Source: F1-60-MAGs104 sp964355975 (GTDB lineage: Bacteria; Planctomycetota; Phycisphaerae; Phycisphaerales; SM1A02). From it: a stretch of DNA of 64,000 nucleotides. Below, piece by piece: positions 25,242-34,098 of this stretch. Within the stretch, counting starts at the first letter, position 1; every line of letters starts with the position of its first letter. The notes under the pieces were generated by a model. It did not search any database, was not told where the DNA came from, and worked only from the letters and a program-made list of their open reading frames with translations. Position numbers and translations under genes: made by a program. The stretch lies in NCBI GenBank assembly GCA_964355975.1, contig CAYHFW010000008.1, forward strand, positions 31,225 through 95,224. The letters are read 5' to 3'.

Positions 25242-26371
25242 GGAGTCGGTCCGCCTCCGCCGTTGCCGCCACCTCCACTGCCACCGAATCCACTGCCGCC
25301 AGCCGATCCGCTGACGCTCGCTGGAGTGAATCCGCGCAACTGCGAGAAGGACATCGGAACGGTCATTGAGACGTACCGCCCTGTTCCGCTTTGATTCACC
25401 ATTCTTGGTGGAGGCAGAAAGTCATAGCCGCCAAGCGCGCGGTGGACAAAGTCGGGTGCGCGTACGACGAGGCATCCTTGTGTGTAGTCAATGAAGGCCC
25501 AGTCGTTGACCCATGCTTCGGGTTCGACAAGCGTCTTGATGAGTTCGATGAGTCGCATCGATTTCGCCGCGTCGGTCTCACGCTCGGGGCTTGCACCAGC
25601 ATTGCCAAACAAACTGCCGCCACCACCGCCTCCTCCAGATCCGCCGCCGCCACCGCCGCCAAATCCGCCTCCGCCTCCCATTCCGCCGCCGCCACCACCG
25701 CCACCGTTGCCGCCACCTCCGCCTCCCCCCTGATTGAACGCAGCATCAATGTTGAAGTTGGGAGCGTTATCGAAGTATGGAACTTCGTAAAGCAAATCCT
25801 TGATCGGATAGAGCTTCGTCTCGCGCGCACCGGGGCGCGAGAGATTCGATTTCGTGCCGACTTCGAGAAAACCGCGGCGCAATTGCCACGTGCACGAGTC
25901 TTCTGTTGAAAGTTGCTCGAGCACTCCTTCGAGCGCGGTGAGCGCTGCGACGCGTTGCAACTTCAGCGAGATCAGTTCGGCAGGATCCATCCCCGTCGGA
26001 TTCTTGTCACTCTGCCAGCGCACGAGCATCTGCACTTGAAGCACATCTTGGATGTACGCGAGCGCTTCCTTTGCGGGAGTCTCATCGAAGTCGATGGTGA
26101 TTTCTGTGTGCGTCAGAGCGAAGAGAATGTCGGGTGCCTCACTCAACAGTTCGCCCGACGAGGCGCTTGAAGGCGAAGCACTCGATGGAGCATCTTGCTT
26201 TGGGGCAGGGGACGCTGCTGCGCTTGGTGTCGCTTTCGGCGCGGGCTTTGGCGCCGCCGCGGTTGGAGTTGCGGGCGATTTCGCTGGAGTGCTTTGCCCC
26301 CACGCGCTCCCCGCAGTGATCAAAGCACCGAGGATGCAGGCAGGGGGAATCCAATGATGAGTCGAGATCAT
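25238..26371 (-). CDS. Exported polyglycine protein with secretin N-terminal-like domain
   Basis: The 377-residue protein has a signal peptide (residues 1-26, ending SAWGQS), an Ala/Pro/Ser linker (30-75), and a domain with ITIDFDETPAKEALAYIQDVL that looks like the STN/secretin N0 fold. YPIKDLLYEVPYFDNAPNFNI follows, a motif known from planctomycete proteins that also carry polyglycine. Residues about 213-252 are almost all Gly with Asn, Met, Phe and Ser breaks. A second helical segment (RLIELIKTLVEPEAW) and a Gly-rich C-terminus complete it. There is no secretin beta-barrel. It is probably a periplasmic structural protein; its partner is unknown. Confidence 0.72.
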   Translation of the reverse strand: MISTHHWIPPACILGALITAGSAWGQSTPAKSPATPTAAAPKPAPKATPSAAASPAPKQDAPSSASPSSASSGELLSEAPDILFALTHTEITIDFDETPAKEALAYIQDVLQVQMLVRWQSDKNPTGMDPAELISLKLQRVAALTALEGVLEQLSTEDSCTWQLRRGFLEVGTKSNLSRPGARETKLYPIKDLLYEVPYFDNAPNFNIDAAFNQGGGGGGGNGGGGGGGGMGGGGGFGGGGGGGSGGGGGGGSLFGNAGASPERETDAAKSMRLIELIKTLVEPEAWVNDWAFIDYTQGCLVVRAPDFVHRALGGYDFLPPPRMVNQSGTGRYVSMTVPMSFSQLRGFTPASVSGSAGGSGFGGSGGGGNGGGGPTP

Positions 26372-26399
26372 GGCAAACCTCCAACGCAGAGGATAGGCG

Positions 26400-28226
26400 C
26401 TATGGCGCAGTTTCGAGCATCGAATTGAGGCGCGCGAGTGCGACTGCCGACTCTTTCAGGCTCAGCAGCGCCATCGCATTGCCAGCAACTGCGACGCGAG
26501 AATCCCATGGTGCAGTTCGGACCGCTCCCATCGTTCGGCGCGGGTCGGGTGCGAGGTATGAAGAAACTTCGTCAAATGTGAGTTGGCGCAGAAAGCGCAC
26601 GAGCCCAACTTGCATTGCGCGCGCGCGGAATTGCTCGCCCACTGGAGTCAATCGAAGATCGGCGAGCATCAGCGCGAGCGCGTGGCCTGGGCGCGCCGAC
26701 TGCGCAGTCGCCCCTTTGCTGCCGATGCCCGAGAGCGCGAATCCGCCGATGAGATCGGGCGCAATGGATGTCGCGGTGAGCGGGTCCTGCGTTTCTGCCA
26801 TGCCGAGTTGCGCGCGCGAGAGCGCAGCGCGCGCAGCGCGGGCGAGTTCGGCGTGGGTTGGGTCGACCGCGCCGAGATGCTCGTCGGCGATCAGCATCCA
26901 CGCGAGAACTCCGACGAGTTGCGCACGAGATTGGTCCGTCCAAAGTTTGTCGACGCTCGCGGCGAGAGTTGCACGGTCGAGTGCGGGTCGTCCCGCATGA
27001 TCGAGTGCAGCGAGCGCCGCAGCGGCGAGCGCCTGCTCGAGAGGATCCCCTTGAATTCCATCCTTTGTGAGCGCGTCGGTTGCCTTTGCCACGAGTGCAC
27101 GCGCACTGGGCGCATTCGAGAGGTCAGGACTCAGCTCGACTGCCGCGAGGATGATCCACGCAATGGCCTTGCGATTTGCGAGTGGATCGCTCTCGACCTC
27201 TGAGAGTTCTCCAAGCGCAGTGAGAATCTCGAGCGACATCGTGCGCGCCTTCTCGGTGAGCGGGCTCTCTGCCGCATTGAGCGTGGCGAATCGCGCGAGT
27301 GCGTAGGCGCTGAGCGCTTGTTCTGCAGGTGGAGCACAGAGCGAGGCATCGACTCCCTCAGCGGGTGCATAGTCGCCTCGAATGCCGAGTGAAAGCAGCG
27401 CGCTTCGTTCACCTGCAGGCTGCGATGCCGCCGCAACTGGTGGGCGAATCATGGAACGATCGAACCACTCGACGATTGAGTCAGCGATCTCGTTCGCAAC
27501 CGCGCATGCGGTGGCCGCTGAAAGCGGGGGATGTGTTCGCGCCCCACGCACGACGAATGTCGCAGTCATCGTCTGCGCAGGTTGCACGATGCGCGTCGTG
27601 TGAAATCGATAGAGCCCAACCTTCTCGCTCGTTGTCAGTTCAGCAAGTTCGCGCGCGGGAAGGCCAAGCTGCATGACGAGTGAGAGGAGAGTTTGCTCGG
27701 GCGAGGCGGCAGCGTTGAGCGATTGGAGTACGCACGGATGCGCGAGCGCCCACTGATCACCTCGTCGCACTGCGATCCCGTCGAGTGCCGGTTCAACCTC
27801 TTGCGCTGCTTCTGCGTAGTTGGCGCCAATGAGTGGCTCTGGTTTCGCGCCGAGTTCGAGTTCGAGCGTCGTGCGCTGCCAGCGTGTGTTCTGTGACTCG
27901 GCCGGTGACTTCGCCATGCGTTGCCCCGCGTCAGTCATGGCTGAGGCGAGCGCATGCTCGATGGGCGCACCATCATGCGACTCGCCGACCCCGATGACCC
28001 GCCCATCAAGCCGCAGGATCGCAACGGCTGACCACCATGGGCACGGAGCCAAATCCGAGGCTTTTCGCGCTATTTCGCCAGAATCCAACTGTGCCCTGCA
28101 GGATTGCCAGGCGCGGAGCGCAAGTTCAATCGTGGGCTGCTGTTGCGGCGCGGGAGCCGCAATGGAGACACAAAAAACGAATAGAAAACTCAAACAAAAT
28201 GTGGCAACCTGCCAAATCCGCGCCAT
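26400..28226 (-). CDS. Exported protein of unknown function
   Basis: Not recognised. The 608-residue protein has a signal peptide (MARIWQVATFCLSFLFVFCVSIA), an N-terminal alpha/beta region with WWSAVAILRLDGRVIGVGES and FHTTRIVQPA, and a long C-terminal half of Ala/Leu-rich helices (about 330-600) that could form a helical-repeat solenoid. The start at 28226 was chosen because the signal peptide begins there; an upstream in-frame ATG adds 26 residues before it. The stop lies 28 bases before the polyglycine protein gene, placing it first in that operon. Confidence 0.7.
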   Translation of the reverse strand: MARIWQVATFCLSFLFVFCVSIAAPAPQQQPTIELALRAWQSCRAQLDSGEIARKASDLAPCPWWSAVAILRLDGRVIGVGESHDGAPIEHALASAMTDAGQRMAKSPAESQNTRWQRTTLELELGAKPEPLIGANYAEAAQEVEPALDGIAVRRGDQWALAHPCVLQSLNAAASPEQTLLSLVMQLGLPARELAELTTSEKVGLYRFHTTRIVQPAQTMTATFVVRGARTHPPLSAATACAVANEIADSIVEWFDRSMIRPPVAAASQPAGERSALLSLGIRGDYAPAEGVDASLCAPPAEQALSAYALARFATLNAAESPLTEKARTMSLEILTALGELSEVESDPLANRKAIAWIILAAVELSPDLSNAPSARALVAKATDALTKDGIQGDPLEQALAAAALAALDHAGRPALDRATLAASVDKLWTDQSRAQLVGVLAWMLIADEHLGAVDPTHAELARAARAALSRAQLGMAETQDPLTATSIAPDLIGGFALSGIGSKGATAQSARPGHALALMLADLRLTPVGEQFRARAMQVGLVRFLRQLTFDEVSSYLAPDPRRTMGAVRTAPWDSRVAVAGNAMALLSLKESAVALARLNSMLETAP

Positions 28227-28406
28227 CTTGCAAGTGTACCGGGCGACCATACGTGTGGTCGGACCTGCAGAGACGAAGATACGAGTGTTGCGATGTTGAT
28301 ACACCGAATCATCCCATACGAGGTCACGCGACAGCGACTTGCGCTGCTAACGATTCTTTCATTCTTAGCAATCCTCTGAAACGAACGCCATTTTCGGCAC
28401 TGACAA

Positions 28407-28421
28407 CCCCCCTTCGGGGGG
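28407..28421. other. UUCG-type GC hairpin
   Basis: Six C residues pair with six G residues around a TTC turn (C-TTCG-G stable tetraloop), about 60 bp before the orphan terminator. Confidence 0.6.
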
Positions 28422-28474
28422 CGGCAGGGCGGATGGGGAGACACGTCCCAGCATGCGAGTGCAGGATGTGCCGA

Positions 28475-28520
28475 AAAGCGCGACGGCCTGCGATTTATCG
28501 CAGGCCGTCGTTGCTTTTGC
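28475..28520. terminator. orphan intrinsic terminator
   Basis: A perfect 13-bp stem (28481-28493 with 28498-28510) closes a TTTA loop, with AAAAGC to the left and TTGCTTTT to the right, so it can work in both directions. No annotated plus-strand gene ends here, and rpsA already has its own terminator. Confidence 0.8.
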
Positions 28521-28582
28521 GATGCGCGTTTCTGAGCCGGTTTCGCACCGTCACTTGATGCAACGTCAATCGTTCCAATAAA

Positions 28583-28615
28583 AAACCGGCCCCACCGAGT
28601 TGGTGGAGCCGGTTT
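28583..28615 (-). terminator. intrinsic terminator of rpsA
   Basis: Fourteen-base arms around GAGTT pair with one mismatch (AAACCGG ... CCGGTTT). Read on the minus strand, the hairpin is followed by TTTTTTATTGG, directly downstream of the rpsA stop. Confidence 0.88.
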
Positions 28616-28638
28616 GAACTTGCAGTTGATGACTTGAA

Positions 28639-30423
28639 TCAGTCGAGCTGAATCTTGTCCGTGCCGAGCGCGCCGTGGCTATCCATTCCACCCTTCGTCG
28701 GCTTCGACTTGCGAGGCAGAATGAATGCGTCATCTTCGGTGGCTGGAGCATCATCGCGGCCCGCAGAGGTGTTACCCCACTGCGCGCGCTTGAGGCTGAG
28801 ACCGATCTTGCGATCGTCTGTGTCGACTCGAAGAATCTTGACATCGACTTCTTGGCCGGCTTTGACGATATCCATCGGGTTTTCGACCTTTTGGTCGCTG
28901 AGTTCTGAGATGTGCAAGAGACCTTCAAGGCCATCCTCGAGTTCAACAAAGACACCGAAGTTGGTGATCTTGGTGACGGTTCCCTTGACGATCATGCCTG
29001 GGCGGTATGCGCCTGGGATCGCCTCAACCCATGGATCTTCGGTGAGTTGCTTCACTCCCAGACCAACGCGTTGCTTCTCTTGATCGACTTCGATCACGAC
29101 GCACTTGATCTCATCACCCTTCTTGAGAATCTCATTTGGATGGGCGATCTTCTTGGTCCACGACATGTCGGAGATGTGCAGCAATCCGTCGATGCCTGCC
29201 TCGATCTCGATGAATGCGCCGTAGTTGGCAAGGTTGCGAACCTTTCCTGTGATGACTGTTCCCACTGGGTAGTGCTCTGCGACGAGATCCCATGGATTGA
29301 CTTCGCACTGCTTCATGCCGAGTGAAATCTCGAGCTTGTCCTTGTTGAAATCGAGAACAACAACGTCGATCTCTTGAGCCACTTGGACGATTTCGCTCGG
29401 ATGGTTCACGCGACGGGTCCACGACATTTCGCTGACGTGGACGAGTCCTTCGATGCCATCCTCGAGACGAACGAATGCACCGTAGGACATCAAACTGACA
29501 ACCGAGCCGTGCACGCGTGCGCCGACTGGGTACTTCTTCTCGATCTCTTCCCACGGACTTGGCTCGCGCTGCTTGAGGCCAAGCGCAACCTTCTCGCGCT
29601 CGCGGTCGATGTTGAGAACCTTGACTTCGATCTCTTGTCCGATGCGAACGATCTCGCTTGGGTGGTTGACCCGTCCCCAGGACATGTCGGTGATGTGCAA
29701 GAGGCCGTCGATACCGCCGAGGTCGACGAATGCGCCGAATTCTGCGATGTTTGTGACCGTTCCCTTGACGATGTCGCCTTCTTTGACTTGCGTGAGCAAG
29801 TTGCGGCGGGCATCTTCGCGCTCGACTTCAATGAGCTTGCGTCGGCTGATGACGATGTTGCGCCGTTCGAGATCGATCTTGAGGACGGCGGCACGAATGG
29901 TGCGGCCCACGAAATCGCCAACGTCTCCAGGGCGACGGACATCAACTTGCGATGCTGGCAAGAAGACAGGCACGCCGATGTCGACGAGCAATCCGCCCTT
30001 GATCTTGCGCAAGACCTTTCCTTCAACGACATCGCCTTCCTTCTTCGAAGCAAGGAGTTGTTCCCAACCGCGAATGCGATCGGCCTTGCGCTTCGAGATG
30101 ACGATGTTGCCTTCGCCGTCGTCAATTTCTTCGAGCAAGACGTCGACTTGATCGCCGGGCGAGACGCCGCCAGCATCATCAAACTCTTCCTTCGAAATCT
30201 GTCCTTCGCTCTTCAGTCCAACGTCGACAATGACGAAGTCACCGCTGATCGATACAACTGTTCCCCGAATAACGCTGTTGGGTGCACCGATCGAGGCGCC
30301 AGCCTTCTCGAGGATGGCGCTGAGGTCTTCTGTAATGGCTCGGTCGCCGAATGCCTCGCGCAATTGCAGCATGACGGCGTCAAGATCGAGTGCGATGTCT
30401 TCAATTAAGTTGTAATCAACCAT
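28639..30423 (-). CDS. rpsA: Small ribosomal subunit protein bS1
   Basis: RNA-binding ribosomal protein that helps recruit mRNAs with weak ribosome sites. The 594-residue product has six S1/OB repeats, each with the G.V..I..FGAFV.L motif. The last four are the most typical (for example GTVTNIAEFGAFVDLGGIDGLLHITDMSW and its repeats). The acidic N-terminus and a Lys-rich tail fit bacterial S1. The start codon ATGGTTGAT follows a pyrimidine-rich leader (CTCCCCCTCCC) with no Shine-Dalgarno sequence, as is typical for self-regulated rpsA. A strong terminator follows. Confidence 0.96.
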   Translation of the reverse strand: MVDYNLIEDIALDLDAVMLQLREAFGDRAITEDLSAILEKAGASIGAPNSVIRGTVVSISGDFVIVDVGLKSEGQISKEEFDDAGGVSPGDQVDVLLEEIDDGEGNIVISKRKADRIRGWEQLLASKKEGDVVEGKVLRKIKGGLLVDIGVPVFLPASQVDVRRPGDVGDFVGRTIRAAVLKIDLERRNIVISRRKLIEVEREDARRNLLTQVKEGDIVKGTVTNIAEFGAFVDLGGIDGLLHITDMSWGRVNHPSEIVRIGQEIEVKVLNIDREREKVALGLKQREPSPWEEIEKKYPVGARVHGSVVSLMSYGAFVRLEDGIEGLVHVSEMSWTRRVNHPSEIVQVAQEIDVVVLDFNKDKLEISLGMKQCEVNPWDLVAEHYPVGTVITGKVRNLANYGAFIEIEAGIDGLLHISDMSWTKKIAHPNEILKKGDEIKCVVIEVDQEKQRVGLGVKQLTEDPWVEAIPGAYRPGMIVKGTVTKITNFGVFVELEDGLEGLLHISELSDQKVENPMDIVKAGQEVDVKILRVDTDDRKIGLSLKRAQWGNTSAGRDDAPATEDDAFILPRKSKPTKGGMDSHGALGTDKIQLD

Positions 30424-30517
30424 GGGAGGGGGAGTTTCAAAATGCGCAGACGAGCACAGTGCTCGAGTGCAAGGCGAATGCCCCTGAGACCATCTCAGTG
30501 GCGGGTCGATGAATATA

Positions 30518-31873
30518 TCAAGTTTCTGCGCTCTTTCGAGCAGGAACGAGCTTTCGCATCGAGATAAACCCAGCCAATCCGATGAGGTTGATCACAAAGC
30601 AAATGAAGAAGAACCATCCGCCCAAGCCCGCATTCGCCATTGGCACATAGAGGGCGACGGCGAGAAAGGGGGCGACCGCCCCCCGCAGCCCATTCAAAGT
30701 CACGTGGAGGGCCATGTACTCGCTGTCGCGGTGGGCAGGGGCGAAGTCGTGGTGGCCGAGATTCCATGCGAGCGATCCACCCGCGAAGCCCAACCCGAGC
30801 AGCACGCTTGCGAAGTACATCAGAGGAAGTGAGTGCAGCAGAACGGCGAGCCACATCGCAGCTGCTGCGAGAACGAACGTCCATCCGTGCACAGCGCGAA
30901 ATGAAATCACATGTGTGCGCGAGAGAAAACGCGACCACGCTGGAATCGCAAGAGGCATCACCATCAATGGAATGACAGTCGTTGCGAGGATTCCTTCGAG
31001 ATACGAAGTGTGAAACTGCTCGTTCAGCACGATCACCTGTGGTGGGCCCATCATGAGGTTGCCGAGTCCGAAGACAGACATCCACCACATGAACTTCGCG
31101 TACAGGCGATCTTCGCGCAGGAGATTGAGCAGTCGCCGTGGATCGACCTGCGCCTCGCCGCGTGCGCGACCATCTTGTTCGGCACGCTGCAAGCGGCGCT
31201 GTCCACGAAGCCGAACCTTTCGGTAGATCGTGTTGCCGATGAACCCTGCAAGCGCAAGTGCCGGAAAGAGAAAGCGAAATGATCCAGGCGCGAGATCCAT
31301 CGTCTCGCCGATTGCAAATCCGCCGATCGCAAGAACGACTGCTTGCACCATCGCCATCTTGCCTGCGATGAGCGCACGGTTGGCGCGTGGATAGTTGTTG
31401 CGCCAGACTGCGGTGCGCACTGTGATGACGCCCGTCCACGCAATGCGTGCGAGGTAGATGAGCAGCGTGAGCAGCAGGAGTCCAAGCGCGCTCATCGGGA
31501 TTGCCGCGATGAGCGCCACGCATGAACATGTGACGAGTTGCAGCATGCTGATGAAGCTGATTTTGGTGCGCCCATGCGCGAGCGAAGCCCAGATAAAACT
31601 CGAAAGATTCGCGATGTTGGGAGCAGCGCTCACGGCAGCGACTGCAAAGTCGAGTTGGTCTGAAGAGATGCCATCCACGCCCGTGAACATCTTCTTCACG
31701 ATGATTGCCATCGTGCCACCTTCGACTGCGCCGAGCATCAGCGGAAGCAGGAACCACGAAAACAATTCGCGCGCGTAATTGGCGCGCAGCATCGGCGGGA
31801 GCGTGCGGGGATGGAACCCAACAACGAAGTCGTTCAGCGCAGAAAAAAAGTATTGGGTGAATGGAATGCGCAC
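30518..31873 (-). CDS. Major facilitator superfamily-like membrane transporter
   Basis: The 451-residue protein has about 12 hydrophobic helices in two halves separated by a charged cytoplasmic loop (RKVRLRGQRRLQRAEQDGRAR). The first half contains AHGRTKISFIS, similar to the MFS loop 2-3 motif; the second half has LGLGFAGGSLAWNLGHHDFAP. The substrate cannot be assigned. The GTG at 31873 is the longest start; ATG at 31792, just before the first clear helix, is an alternative, and neither has a strong ribosome site. It lies 94 bases upstream of rpsA on the same strand. Confidence 0.78.
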   Translation of the reverse strand: MRIPFTQYFFSALNDFVVGFHPRTLPPMLRANYARELFSWFLLPLMLGAVEGGTMAIIVKKMFTGVDGISSDQLDFAVAAVSAAPNIANLSSFIWASLAHGRTKISFISMLQLVTCSCVALIAAIPMSALGLLLLTLLIYLARIAWTGVITVRTAVWRNNYPRANRALIAGKMAMVQAVVLAIGGFAIGETMDLAPGSFRFLFPALALAGFIGNTIYRKVRLRGQRRLQRAEQDGRARGEAQVDPRRLLNLLREDRLYAKFMWWMSVFGLGNLMMGPPQVIVLNEQFHTSYLEGILATTVIPLMVMPLAIPAWSRFLSRTHVISFRAVHGWTFVLAAAAMWLAVLLHSLPLMYFASVLLGLGFAGGSLAWNLGHHDFAPAHRDSEYMALHVTLNGLRGAVAPFLAVALYVPMANAGLGGWFFFICFVINLIGLAGFISMRKLVPARKSAET

Positions 31874-32154
31874 GGTTGGTGGGTTTGCGGATTGTTACAG
31901 TATTCACGCCTTGTTTGGCCCCGCCGGACGACAGTTGGCACACATGCACTCGGACCTTGCGCGAACCCAAGGGATCGCCGATCTGCGACGAAGATCATGC
32001 CTCCGGCACTGCCCGCGTGGAAGATCGGGATCGACTGAAGGCGAACCCACCTGCGAATTGGGTTCGAGAGCTTCAGCCAACTTCAGTCACCTGACGTTCG
32101 CGTCTTGACTGCGAGTTCGCTCGGCTCGTACCGGCGGGACCAATCAAGGCTGGA
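31874..32154. other. 281-bp intergenic region without a supported gene
   Basis: Only short antisense-like frames occur. An 8-bp inverted repeat (CGAACCCA at 32042-32049, TGGGTTCG at 32059-32066) with a 9-base loop may be a transcript 3' hairpin for the HIT-gene operon, though no T-run follows on either strand. Confidence 0.45.
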
Positions 32155-32688
32155 TCAGCGAGGCGGATTCAGCGCTGCATCTCGCAGAATCTTCCAACTG
32201 TTCTCAAGCGAATCTGGAACGACCCGAATTGCTCCGACGGTCGCCATGAAGTTCGTGTCGCCTCCCCAGCGCGCAACAACATGCACATGCAAGTGCTCGG
32301 GGAGTCCAGCGCCTGCGGCGCGACCTTGATTGAATCCAACATTGATGCCTTGCGGATGAAACGCACGCTCAACGAGTTCGACTGCGCGATCGACGAGTTG
32401 CCAGAGTTGCGCTCGTTGCTCCGGGGTGTAGTCCATCAGAGTCGGTCGAGCGTCGGCGAGGGCGACGAGAACATGTCCATTCGCATAGGGGTAGCGATTG
32501 AGCATGATCAGTCCATGTGCGTTTCGAAAGACGACATGATGGGCGTGCGCGTTTGCTTCATCGTCCCATGCGGCGCGCAGAAAATTCGCCGAGGCCGCCG
32601 TGGACCCACCGCGCGCGTCTTCTGCCTGTGATTCGAGTTGGCGCAGATACGCCATGCGCCAAGGCGCCCAAAGATCCTGATGTGCCAT
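32155..32688 (-). CDS. HIT-family nucleotide hydrolase/phosphorylase
   Basis: The 177-residue protein has the histidine-triad signature LPEHLHVHVVARW, whose middle His is the nucleotidyl acceptor. The N-terminal pattern LWAPWRMAYL ... VVFRNAHGLIMLNRYPYANGHVLV is typical of the Ap4A phosphorylase-like HIT branch. It probably acts on dinucleoside polyphosphates or AMP-conjugates in the cytoplasm. It is the last gene of the operon that starts with the S41 peptidase, 27 bases after the ABC permease gene. Confidence 0.9.
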   Translation of the reverse strand: MAHQDLWAPWRMAYLRQLESQAEDARGGSTAASANFLRAAWDDEANAHAHHVVFRNAHGLIMLNRYPYANGHVLVALADARPTLMDYTPEQRAQLWQLVDRAVELVERAFHPQGINVGFNQGRAAGAGLPEHLHVHVVARWGGDTNFMATVGAIRVVPDSLENSWKILRDAALNPPR

Positions 32689-32715
32689 GCGAGCGATCTT
32701 AGAACGCGCGAGAAT

Positions 32716-34098
32716 TCAGCGGGCGCGCGCCCAACGGAGGAGTTCCATCGGAGTGGGGGGCTTGCCCTGCATGAGCACTCCAATGCGAAACACTCGACCT
32801 GCAAGCCAGACGAGCACACACGTGCCAGCGGCATTGACGATCAGCGCTGTGGCGATTTGCCATCCAGGAATCTGCTCGACGGCGCCCGTCGTTCGCAGCA
32901 CCATGATGAATGGACCGATGGGGGGAATGAAACTCGTGATTGTTGCGAGCCATCCTGTGGGATTTTCTGAAATCGGCAGCCAGAGCATCAGCGGGATGAA
33001 CATGATCGTCATGGCGGGACCGATGAGCGATTGCGCTTCACGCAAGTCGCTGACGGCGCTCCCAACGGCTGCCATGATCGATGCAATCATGAAGTACGCC
33101 AGTACAAACCAGACCAAGAAGAGCAGCATGCTCGAAACTGGAACGACGTCGAGCATCGTTGCGAACGCGAGCCCAGCGATGCCGACTGATCCGTATGTCG
33201 CGAGCATCACGGTGCTCACGAAACTCTGTCCCAAGATCTTGCCACCGAGGAGTTCCATCGGACTCAACGCCGAGAGCAGCACTTCGATGACCTTGCTTGA
33301 TTTCTCTTCGATCGTTGTCGTCAAGAGCTGGTTGGCACTTGTGAATGCCGCGATCCACATGAGGATCATGAAGCCACCAGGGATCATGAGTCGAAGTTCG
33401 AGGCTCTCGCGCGCTTGCGTTCCCTCTTTGGTCATGCGCGCGGCGTCGATCTTGGGAGCCCGCACGAGTGCGCGCGCATTGGCGAGGTCAGAGCCAGTGC
33501 GTTCGACGCGCGCGACGACGGTCGCCTCGCGCAGTGCGCGCGAGAGAAGTGCGGTGGTCTTGGGAGATGCGTTTGAAGGAACGAGCAGTGCGATTGCGAC
33601 TTCATTCGGTGGAGATGCGAGCAGCAATTCGCTTGGGATCTCGGCCAGTGCAAGAAGCGTTTCGTTCTTGACGTCGTCGCGCAACAGAGCGAGATCACTC
33701 GTGTTCGCCACTCGGCGAACCGTGATTTCGACTGGAGTCTGCGACTCGGCGAACGCGCTGATGGCCTCAAGGTCAGGAGGCGCATCACCGCTCAGAAGTT
33801 CGGCGGCTTGTGCGGCTCCCTTGGGATCGGTGCGCAGTCGTTCAAATGCGCTCTCTGCCGCCTTCGCAACGGATCCATCCTCATCAGCGATCACGATCGT
33901 GCCGCGAATGGGCACTGGGGTGTCTGACATCAAGAATGGGATGAGTCCGATGATGAAGAACATTCCCAGCGGAAATGCGACCGCGCCGATGATGAATCCC
34001 TTTGTGAAAACGGTTTGCTTGAACTCGCGGATCGCAACGACCCAGACGCGCGAGAAACGCATTGTGCTTTGCGGTCTGCTCGAATCCATGGACTTCAT
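32716..34098 (-). CDS. ABC-2 type exporter permease, NatB-like
   Basis: The 460-residue membrane protein starts with an amphipathic helix and a first membrane segment (KGFIIGAVAFPLGMFFIIGLIPF). A large extracytoplasmic domain of about 170 residues and a C-terminal set of five helices including MLLFLVWFVLAYFMIASIMAAVGSAV and SFIPPIGPFIMVLR follow. The phrase TIEEKSSKVIEVLLSALSPMELLGGKILG is typical of NatB/ABC-2 sodium or drug export permeases. Its ATG overlaps the stop of the ATPase gene (ATGA), so the two form one transporter. Confidence 0.9.
   Translation of the reverse strand: MKSMDSSRPQSTMRFSRVWVVAIREFKQTVFTKGFIIGAVAFPLGMFFIIGLIPFLMSDTPVPIRGTIVIADEDGSVAKAAESAFERLRTDPKGAAQAAELLSGDAPPDLEAISAFAESQTPVEITVRRVANTSDLALLRDDVKNETLLALAEIPSELLLASPPNEVAIALLVPSNASPKTTALLSRALREATVVARVERTGSDLANARALVRAPKIDAARMTKEGTQARESLELRLMIPGGFMILMWIAAFTSANQLLTTTIEEKSSKVIEVLLSALSPMELLGGKILGQSFVSTVMLATYGSVGIAGLAFATMLDVVPVSSMLLFLVWFVLAYFMIASIMAAVGSAVSDLREAQSLIGPAMTIMFIPLMLWLPISENPTGWLATITSFIPPIGPFIMVLRTTGAVEQIPGWQIATALIVNAAGTCVLVWLAGRVFRIGVLMQGKPPTPMELLRWARAR

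Larger units (their letters stand above)
28227..28638. other. 412-bp intergenic region with two strong hairpin terminators
   Basis: It lies between the start of a minus-strand operon and the 3' end of minus-strand rpsA. It contains a UUCG-type hairpin (28407-28421), an orphan terminator (28475-28520) and the rpsA terminator (28583-28615). No protein gene is supported. The orphan terminator has no evident gene and may mark a small RNA. The promoter of the 28226 operon must also lie here. Confidence 0.6.

Noticed and set aside
25614..25732. Intergenic simple-sequence or CRISPR-like repeat array
   Set aside because: The GCC/GCCTCC repeats are the codons of a polyglycine tract within an open frame; spacing is irregular.
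29374..30408. 344-codon open frame antisense to rpsA
   Set aside because: It mirrors the six S1 repeats, with repeated acidic segments arising from their reverse complement.
30495..31970. 491-codon frame in another frame of the MFS gene, same strand
   Set aside because: Arg/His/Ser-rich with no membrane helices; the overlapping frame encodes a clear polytopic protein.
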